DNA from: Flavobacterium sp. UGB4466
GTDB taxonomy: Bacteria; Bacteroidota; Bacteroidia; Flavobacteriales; Flavobacteriaceae
DNA length: 64,000 nucleotides
NCBI RefSeq assembly: GCF_903469665.1
Contig: NZ_CAGKLC010000003.1
Location: 1 to 64,000 of the forward strand
Direction: 5' to 3'
Both the position numbers and the translations under genes were made by a program. Positions 58,576 to 64,000 of the stretch are shown here, in pieces (positions within the stretch are counted from its first letter, which is position 1; every line of letters begins with the position of its first letter). The notes under the pieces are model-generated. The model worked only from the letters and a program-made list of their open reading frames with translations, had not been told where the DNA came from and made no database searches.

Positions 58576-59544
58576 ATGAATAAAACCCATTTTTTATTAG
58601 TACTACTTCCGCTGCTGTTCATTTCATGTTTTAAAAATGACAAGCAGACTGAAACTGTGTCTGGAAAAACCAATACCATTTCCGTCATTATAGACGATCA
58701 ATTGTGGTATGGCGAAGTGGGCGACAGCATTCGAAATAAATTTGCCTCACCGGTTTTAGGACTTACACAGGAAGAACCCATATTTACCATCAATCAGTAT
58801 CCGGCTCGTTTGCTGGAAGGTTTTGTTACCGACAGTCGTAGCATTATTGTGGTAAAAAAAGCCACCGCTGATAAGTTCGAAGTCACACACAGTGCCTCGC
58901 TGCCTCATAATACTTTTAGAATTTACGGAAAATCGGTAGATGATATCATTTGCAGTATCGAACTCAATTCCGCACAAATTATCAAAATAATCCGCGATAC
59001 CGAGATCAAAAAAATTCAGGAGGACAACAGTAAATCCCTGTTGAATCCGGCCATTATAAAAAACAAGTTTCATATCGATCTTCAGATACCCGTTGGATAT
59101 GAATACATGTTGCACAAAAAGAACTTTATCTGGCTTAAAAAAGACATCATTAGCGGAAATACCAGTCTGCTCATCTATCAAATTCCGATTCGCAGTTTTG
59201 AGAAAAGTTCAAATGTAGTAGACAACATTATCCGAATGCGGGATTCGGTTGGATATTATATCAAAGGGAAAGAACCCAAAACACGTATGATTACAGGAGA
59301 GGCTTATGCTCCCTATTTCTCGACGATTTCATTAGATGGAAAAAAAGCTTTTGAAACCAAAGGTACCTGGGAACTTAAGAATGATTTTATGGCCGGACCC
59401 TTTATTAACTATGCCATTGTCGACGAAATGTACAACCGAATTCTGGTAATCGAAGGATTTTGTTATTCCCCCTCCAACGAAGAACGTGATTTAATGCTGG
59501 ATCTGGAAGCAATTATAAAATCGGTTAAAATTGATAAAAGGTAA
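58576..59544 (+). CDS. DUF4837 family lipoprotein
   Basis: This 322-residue protein has a lipoprotein signal (MNKTHFLLVLLPLLFISCFKND; lipobox Cys18). The mature part opens NTISVIIDDQLWYGEVGDSIRNKFASPVLGLTQEEPIFTINQYP, which is the characteristic start of DUF4837 proteins of Bacteroidetes, and closes with ILVIEGFCYSPSNEERDLMLDLEAIIKSVKI. Function is unknown. It follows the LysM transglycosylase by 46 bases in the same direction and is found in that order in other flavobacteria as I recall, suggesting an envelope role. A -7 type element (TAAATTTG, 58544-58551) could give it a separate promoter. Confidence 0.87.
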   Translation: MNKTHFLLVLLPLLFISCFKNDKQTETVSGKTNTISVIIDDQLWYGEVGDSIRNKFASPVLGLTQEEPIFTINQYPARLLEGFVTDSRSIIVVKKATADKFEVTHSASLPHNTFRIYGKSVDDIICSIELNSAQIIKIIRDTEIKKIQEDNSKSLLNPAIIKNKFHIDLQIPVGYEYMLHKKNFIWLKKDIISGNTSLLIYQIPIRSFEKSSNVVDNIIRMRDSVGYYIKGKEPKTRMITGEAYAPYFSTISLDGKKAFETKGTWELKNDFMAGPFINYAIVDEMYNRILVIEGFCYSPSNEERDLMLDLEAIIKSVKIDKR

Positions 59545-59547
59545 ATC

Positions 59548-59640
59548 CGTCGCTCCGAAAGAGCTTCAGCTAAAGCATAGTGCAACGCGCTATGAAGCAT
59601 GTAAAAGTTTGTTTACGCCCTGAAAGGGCAAAAGCCCAAT
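59548..59640. repeat. REP-like element with three hairpins
   Basis: Three short hairpins lie in a row: GCTC..GAGC (59552-59564), CATAGTGC/GCGCTATG (59576-59594, one wobble) and GCCCT GAA AGGGC (59617-59629). The GC-rich composition contrasts with the surrounding DNA. CGCCCTGAAAGGGCAAAAGC is a repeat motif that I have met in many Bacteroidetes genomes. Confidence 0.65.
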
Positions 59641-59717
59641 ACCAAAATTATCAATTTGTAGCTTTTTATAGAAATACTGTTAAGTTTTTAGTAATGAGGT
59701 GACAAACTAATTTTTCT

Positions 59718-59725
59718 TAATTTTG
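59718..59725 (+). promoter_or_regulatory. Putative -7 element of DUF1579 gene (TAATTTTG)
   Basis: TAATTTTG fits TAnnTTTG and is 29 bases before the ATG at 59755. No good -33 TTG is seen. Confidence 0.4.
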
Positions 59726-59754
59726 TTTTACAACTAACATTAAAACAGAACATT

Positions 59755-60393
59755 ATGAAAAATTTAATTGCAGTATTAGTACTAGTCATGTGTTTTGCCT
59801 CCTGTAAAAAAGAGGCCAAGACAGCAACTGAAACGGTCGGCTCTTCTGATAGTATTAAAAAAGAAGAACCAATAGCAGAACAGCCGGTTGATTCGGCTGC
59901 GCAAATGAAAGCCTGGCAGGAGTATGCAACCCCGGGGGCTCCTCATAAATTAATGGCCGATGAGGTTGGAACCTGGAATTGTGACATGACTTTCTGGTCT
60001 GAACCAAACGGGAAACCCGAAAAAGCCACTTCAACAGCAAACGTTAAAATGATTCTTGGAGGACGTTATCAGGAATCGAACTATCAGGGAACCATGATGG
60101 GACAAGCTTTTGAAGGTAAAAGTACATTAGCTTATAACAATGCCAGTAAAGAATACACCACCACTTTTATCGACAATATGGGAACCGGTATGCTGGTGGC
60201 CATGGGTAAGTACGATGAAAGCACCAAAAGTATGGAGCTAAAAGGAGATATGATTAATCCCGTAAACGGTAAAAAGACCCCCTACAGAGAAATTTATACC
60301 ATTGTGGATGCTAAAACACGTAAAATGGAAATGTTTGATGTAAAAAATGGTGAAGAGTTCAAGAGCATGGAAATCATTATGAAGAAAAAATAA
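59755..60393 (+). CDS. DUF1579 family lipoprotein
   Basis: This 212-residue protein has a lipoprotein signal (MKNLIAVLVLVMCFASCKKE; Cys17), then a Glu/Ser/Thr/Lys linker (about 20-55). The DUF1579 domain follows (about 60-212: HKLMADEVGTWNCDMTFWSEPNGKP, MILGGRYQESNYQGTMMGQAFEGKSTLAYNNASKEYTTTFIDNMGTGM, and a final IVDAKTRKMEMFDVKNGEEFKSMEIIMKKK). DUF1579 proteins are all-beta and of unknown function. It has its own promoter element and terminator and stands alone after a REP-like region. Confidence 0.87.
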   Translation: MKNLIAVLVLVMCFASCKKEAKTATETVGSSDSIKKEEPIAEQPVDSAAQMKAWQEYATPGAPHKLMADEVGTWNCDMTFWSEPNGKPEKATSTANVKMILGGRYQESNYQGTMMGQAFEGKSTLAYNNASKEYTTTFIDNMGTGMLVAMGKYDESTKSMELKGDMINPVNGKKTPYREIYTIVDAKTRKMEMFDVKNGEEFKSMEIIMKKK

Positions 60394-60415
60394 GATTCTC
60401 CTTCCATCATAAAGT

Positions 60416-60450
60416 ATAAATCCCGATTGCAGTTTGTAATCGGGATTTAT
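60416..60450 (+). terminator. Intrinsic terminator after DUF1579 gene
   Basis: ATAAATCCCGATT (60416-60428) pairs exactly with AATCGGGATTTAT (60438-60450). The A/T ends make it usable on either strand. Confidence 0.85.
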
Positions 60451-60532
60451 AGTTAAGAATATTTGGTATAATTTTGTTTTTAGTGTAAGTTAGAACCGTA
60501 AACAATAAGACAAAACAATAAACAAAGATCAA

Positions 60533-60979
60533 ATGGAGCTAAAATGGAAAATAAAGCCTTTTGAGGCGTTAAATGTAAACGAGCTATACGATTTGCTCAA
60601 ATTAAGAAGTGAGATCTTTGTAGTCGAGCAAAACTGCGTTTATTTAGATCTTGACGGTAAAGACAAGAAAGCATTACACCTGATTGGCGAGTACGATGGA
60701 AAAACAGTAGCGTATGTGCGTTTATTCGATGCGGGGATTAGTTTTGACAATGCTTCGATCGGACGTGTGGTGGTAGATGCCAATTACCGCGACCGAAAAT
60801 GGGGACACGATCTGATGCGCGAAGCGATTGCGGCTATAAAATCAAATTTTGATAAAGATGCGATTACGATTGGAGCTCAATTGTATTTAAAGAAATTCTA
60901 CGAAAGCCACGGATTCGTGCAAACCAGTGAAATGTATCTGGAAGATGATATTGAGCATATTGAAATGGTAAGAGGTTGA
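60533..60979 (+). CDS. GNAT family N-acetyltransferase, ElaA type
   Basis: This 148-residue protein has one GNAT domain. It begins LKWKIKPFEALNVNELYDLLKLRSEIFVVEQNCVYLDLDGKDKKALHLIGE, which matches the ElaA family (RxxVFVVEQxCPYxExDxxD). The acetyl-CoA loop is in SIGRVVVDANYRDRKWGHDLMREAI, and the C-terminal part LYLKKFYESHGFVQTSEMYLEDDIEHIEM closes the domain. The physiological substrate of ElaA is not known. It is alone between two terminators. Confidence 0.88.
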   Translation: MELKWKIKPFEALNVNELYDLLKLRSEIFVVEQNCVYLDLDGKDKKALHLIGEYDGKTVAYVRLFDAGISFDNASIGRVVVDANYRDRKWGHDLMREAIAAIKSNFDKDAITIGAQLYLKKFYESHGFVQTSEMYLEDDIEHIEMVRG

Positions 60980-61044
60980 CCAAAGACTCAAACTACCGAT
61001 TATAGTAGTGGTATCTTTATCTTTTAAAATTCTATCAGGAGTAT

Positions 61045-61086
61045 AAACCCTTATTTACTTACTTAAGTAGATAAGGGTTTTTTTTA
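61045..61086 (+). terminator. Intrinsic terminator, extended stem
   Basis: AAACCCTTATTTACTT (61045-61060) pairs with AAGTAGATAAGGGTTT (61065-61080), 16 bp with one wobble. An ACTT loop separates the arms and a T-run follows. Confidence 0.88.
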
Positions 61087-61162
61087 TGATTTAGATAACA
61101 GTTTCGAGTACTGGATTTATTTAATTTAGGTTTTGGTAGAGGTTTAGTAAAAAGAATAATAA

Positions 61163-62830
61163 ATGAAAAGAAAAGTACTGGTGTTTGTGTTTTTAGTTTT
61201 TGGTGTCTTGAGCTTTGGGAACGGTAAAGGGATAAGTAGCAATGAAAATCAACGTATCGAAAATCTATCGAGTCTGGCAAAAATTTGGGGATTTCTAAAA
61301 TACTACCACCCTAATGTCGCTAGAGGCAATTTCAATTGGGATGAGCAATTGATTATGATGATTCCAAAAGTGGAAGGGGCAAAGAACAGAGAAGATTTAT
61401 CAAAAATCTATCTGGATTGGATTACAAGTTTGGGGGTTGTCAAAGAATGTAGATCATGTCAGAACATATCTGGAAAGAGTTATTTTGATAAAAACTTCGA
61501 TCTTTCCTGGATGGATAATTTAGCTGTTTTTACACCAGAGCTTTCTCGAAAACTTAGATACATTGAAGAAAATAGAGCACAAAGTAATAGCTTCTATGTC
61601 ACCAAAAGCCCAAGAGAAAATGTTGAAGTCAGAAACGAATCAAAATATAAAGATTTTGAATATCCGGAAAAAAATTATCGGTTACTAAGTTTGTTCAAAT
61701 ATTGGAATACCATTGAATATTTCTTTCCGTATAAATATTTAACGGATCAAAAATGGAGTACAGTTCTGGAGGAAATGATTCCAAGGTTTGAAAAAGTTAA
61801 TAACGCAACTGAATATCAATTGGTGTTGCTTGAAACAGTTATTAAAATCGACGACACACATGCAAGTTTGTATACGAATAAGAATTTTGAGTTTTTTGGT
61901 AAAAAGTACATTCCGGCCTTCAGTAATGTGATAGAGAATAAAGTCGTTATTGTTGGGATTTACAATGATTCACTCGCGAGAATAAATGATATCAGAAAAG
62001 GTGATATTATTGAAGAAATTGACGGTAAGAATGCATTGGAAATAATGGCTGACCGAAAAAAATACGTAAACGGTTCAAATAGTAATACCAAAGCTAAGAA
62101 TTATAACTACCAGTTGTTTAATGGTTCAACGGATTCAGTAAAAGTTAAAATAAGAAGAGATAATGATTTTGTATTAAAAACAGTAAAACGGTATAAAGGA
62201 TCAGATTTAAAATCAAATTTGAGCCGCACCAAAGAAAAATTTAATCTGGATGCAAACGACATTGGATATATCAATTTGGCTAATATAGAAGTAAATGATC
62301 AGGAAGAAATTATGGATAAGCTGAAATCGACAAAAGCTTTAATCATAGATCTTAGAAACTACCCTCCATTGATGCCTTACAGAATCGCCAGAAGATTAAG
62401 TTTTGAAAGTAAGGAGTATGTGAAGTGTATAGCGCCAGATTTAAAATATCCGGGAAGATTTTTTTGGAAAAAATCTCTTGTGATAGAGCCATTAAAAAAA
62501 TCATATTATAGAGGAAAAGTAGTTTTGCTAGTTAATGAAGAGACCCAAAGCAGAGCAGAGTTTGTGACTATGCTTTTACAAGCGGGTGATAATGTTACTA
62601 CTATTGGTAGCCAGACCGCAGCAGCGGATGGTGATGTGTCCCGACTTGAATTTTCTGGCTTTGTAACGGCTATAAGCGGACTAGGTGTTTTTTACCCCGA
62701 TGGAACTGAGACACAAAGAAAAGGGGTCAAGATCGATATAGAGGTTCGTCCAACAGTTAAAGGAATTCAGGAAGGGAAAGATGAGGTTTTGGAAAAAGCA
62801 AAAGAATATTTAGTAACAGAAAAGAGCTAG
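61163..62830 (+). CDS. S41 family (tail-specific type) peptidase
   Basis: This 555-residue secreted protein has a signal peptide (MKRKVLVFVFLVFGVLSFGNG). An N-terminal domain (about 25-230, WGFLKYYHPNVARGNFNWDE and FKYWNTIEYFFPYKY) precedes a PDZ-like domain (about 245-330) and the S41 core (about 345-545). Serine 463 in NEETQSRAEF is the predicted nucleophile. The expected Lys of classical Prc is not obvious in the following segment (GSQTAAADGDVS), so this may be the Tricorn-like Ser-based variant common in Bacteroidetes. It probably acts on exported proteins in the periplasm. It is convergent with the OmpA-like gene and only 13 bases away, with no terminator seen between. Confidence 0.85.
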   Translation: MKRKVLVFVFLVFGVLSFGNGKGISSNENQRIENLSSLAKIWGFLKYYHPNVARGNFNWDEQLIMMIPKVEGAKNREDLSKIYLDWITSLGVVKECRSCQNISGKSYFDKNFDLSWMDNLAVFTPELSRKLRYIEENRAQSNSFYVTKSPRENVEVRNESKYKDFEYPEKNYRLLSLFKYWNTIEYFFPYKYLTDQKWSTVLEEMIPRFEKVNNATEYQLVLLETVIKIDDTHASLYTNKNFEFFGKKYIPAFSNVIENKVVIVGIYNDSLARINDIRKGDIIEEIDGKNALEIMADRKKYVNGSNSNTKAKNYNYQLFNGSTDSVKVKIRRDNDFVLKTVKRYKGSDLKSNLSRTKEKFNLDANDIGYINLANIEVNDQEEIMDKLKSTKALIIDLRNYPPLMPYRIARRLSFESKEYVKCIAPDLKYPGRFFWKKSLVIEPLKKSYYRGKVVLLVNEETQSRAEFVTMLLQAGDNVTTIGSQTAAADGDVSRLEFSGFVTAISGLGVFYPDGTETQRKGVKIDIEVRPTVKGIQEGKDEVLEKAKEYLVTEKS

Positions 62831-62843
62831 AAGATTATTGTTT

Positions 62844-63647
62844 TTAAATCTTAGTAATCAAAAATTCAACACGACGATCTAGATTTTCACCTTTTCCCAG
62901 CGGGTATTTATTTCCGCAACCCTGATAAGTCATTCGGTTTTTGGAGATTTTTTTTGAGCTGAGGTAGTGAAAAACAGTTTTGGCACGGTTCCAGGAAAGT
63001 CTTCTTTCATTGGTGGCTCGGTCAATTCCGTCGGAGTAGATATCAGGGGTACAGCAAACATGACCTCTGATTTCGAATTTTAAACCCTTTTGTTTTTCTA
63101 AAATTGCGGCAACTTTATCTAATTCTTTTTTAGAATTTGGAGTAAGTTTTGAACTTCCAATATCAAACAAAATATTGTCTAAGAAGATCTTGTCACCAAT
63201 TTTAAGTTTGTTAGGGAATGAGTTGTAAATTCCTTTACCAAAGCTGTTTTTCTTTACAGCAATTAAGTCAACCCGCCGATTTCGGGAACGGGTTTCGTGT
63301 AAATTTTCGATAGTGTCAGGCCTTAGAATCACACGGCCTTTGCCTTCTAAAATAACAATTTTGCCATGGTTGAAGCCCGCGCGAACCAAGAAGTTCTGAA
63401 TGGTTGCCGCCCGATTGTTAGACAAACGAAAGTTGTATTCGTCGTTTCCGCGATCATCACAATAGCCATATATTTGTACCGACTCAACTTTAGAGGTGTC
63501 GATATTTTTAATAAAACGGTTTACAACTTCGGTTTGTTTTGGTGTAAGATCGAACTTGTCAAATTCGAAATAAATGGTTTCAATAGGTTTTTGCTGTGCC
63601 GATAAATTGTAAATAAGAAACAGAAATAGGGGTCTGTAAAGTTTCAT
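62844..63647 (-). CDS. Secreted protein with two OmpA-like domains
   Basis: This 267-residue protein has a signal peptide (MKLYRPLFLFLIYNLSAQQ). Two OmpA C-terminal-like domains follow directly. Domain 1 (about 22-128) has YFEFDKFDLTPKQ, VESVQIYGYCDDRGNDEYNFRLSNNRAATIQNFL and RNRRVDL. Domain 2 (about 155-267) has NILFDIGSSKLTPNSKKELDKVAAIL, FEIRGHVCCTP, ERRLSWNRAKTVFHYL and LDRRVEFLI. Such domains bind the diaminopimelate peptide of peptidoglycan; the Asp/Arg residues are partly visible in each. Having two and no barrel is unusual, so a periplasmic wall-binding or structural role is inferred. Cys pairs in both domains may form disulfides. Confidence 0.8.
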   Translation of the reverse strand: MKLYRPLFLFLIYNLSAQQKPIETIYFEFDKFDLTPKQTEVVNRFIKNIDTSKVESVQIYGYCDDRGNDEYNFRLSNNRAATIQNFLVRAGFNHGKIVILEGKGRVILRPDTIENLHETRSRNRRVDLIAVKKNSFGKGIYNSFPNKLKIGDKIFLDNILFDIGSSKLTPNSKKELDKVAAILEKQKGLKFEIRGHVCCTPDIYSDGIDRATNERRLSWNRAKTVFHYLSSKKISKNRMTYQGCGNKYPLGKGENLDRRVEFLITKI

Positions 63648-63651
63648 TCTT

Positions 63652-64000
63652 TTACATTTTTAAAATCGTTTTATACTCGGTTTGGTTATTTAATACATTT
63701 ACTGCTTTTTTAATTTCTGAATTATTTTTAATGTAATATTGATACAAGCCTTCCTGATACTGATATCTTTTAATCAGTTCTTCCAGTATCAGGTTTCTGA
63801 TTTCCTTTTGATTTTTATCCAGTAAAGTACTTTCACTTTTTTCAAGAGCTGCCTGTAACTGTTGGTATTCTGTAGCAATAGTTTCGTCGATTTTTTCATT
63901 TTTGGCTGCAGCCATCATATTTTTTAACGCCACTTCTGATTCCGTGTCAAAACTAATTTTGTTGGTTTTCAGGAACTGCTTGAAACTACTGTAATCAGCA
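63652..64000 (-). CDS. C-terminal part of probable S41 carboxy-terminal processing peptidase
   Basis: The frame stays open from the stop at 63652 to the right edge (codon phase starting at 63999), so the gene continues beyond the window. A GTG at 63933 is an internal codon. The visible 115 residues are helical and Lys/Glu-rich: ADYSSFKQFLKTNKISFDTE, then SEVALKNMMAAAKNEKIDET, and finally IRNLILEELIKRYQYQEGLYQYYIKNNSEIKKAVNVLN. This pattern resembles the C-terminal helical domain of Bacteroidetes CtpA/Prc proteases as I remember it. No catalytic residues lie in the window. It ends 4 bases before the OmpA-like gene, so the two form an operon. Confidence 0.5.
   Translation of the reverse strand, partial: ADYSSFKQFLKTNKISFDTESEVALKNMMAAAKNEKIDETIATEYQQLQAALEKSESTLLDKNQKEIRNLILEELIKRYQYQEGLYQYYIKNNSEIKKAVNVLNNQTEYKTILKM

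Overview
The window looks like a Flavobacterium chromosome, probably a gliding species close to F. johnsoniae. It is AT-rich. Promoters match the Bacteroidetes TTG...TAnnTTTG consensus, ribosome sites are A-rich with little Shine-Dalgarno, and the gene content is typical: DUF4175-ybeY-mnmG, YtxH/holin/DUF6327, DUF4837, and the spr gliding operon with type IX secretion signals. I see no rRNA, tRNA, IS element, prophage or CRISPR array.

Layout. 1-4.3 kb: the tail of a secreted protein gene, a small envelope operon (YtxH, holin-like, DUF6327-like), an SPFH protein and a secreted protein of unknown function. 4.3-12.2 kb: gltX, then the large DUF4175 protein overlapping ybeY, then mnmG. Between ybeY and mnmG lie five or six copies of a 16-bp palindrome matching the ParB site parS, with another copy just after mnmG. 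Short tandem repeats flank mnmG on both sides. 12.5-20 kb: a methyltransferase, an OmpH-like lipoprotein, a PIF1-like helicase, two tandem secreted paralogues and an HU-like/SPOR envelope protein. 20-27.6 kb: DNA and translation genes (dprA, trpS, recA, DNA polymerase III delta') interspersed with plsC, a thioesterase, a DoxX-like protein and a GxxExxY gene bracketed by inverted CACAGAG-type repeats.

28-55.2 kb: a seven-gene run in one direction behind a consensus promoter. Its last four genes match the F. johnsoniae sprC-sprD-sprB-sprF gliding operon. SprB (5859 aa) is the giant mobile surface adhesin with a type B C-terminal sorting domain. SprF is the PorP-like partner that assists its secretion. 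SprD joins a PorP/SprF-like N-terminus to a very long Ala/Lys repeat region. SprC is a smaller Ig-like protein with a degenerate sorting-like C-terminus. Three uncharacterised secreted proteins precede them. Within SprB the modules form a higher-order repeat of about seven modules (about 1.75 kb), present about five times.

55.3-64 kb: pgk, a LysM lytic transglycosylase, DUF4837 and DUF1579 lipoproteins, an ElaA-type acetyltransferase, an S41 peptidase, a double-OmpA-domain protein and the C-terminal part of a probable second S41 peptidase running off the right edge.

The strongest second-look items are the parS cluster (a probable chromosomal centromere), the SprB super-repeat, the inverted-repeat-flanked GxxExxY unit, the terminator-like hairpin inside the spr operon, and several promoters placed only 4-5 nt from the start codon. 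I did not find a convincing, wholly new multi-gene system. Family assignments are from recognition, not database searches.
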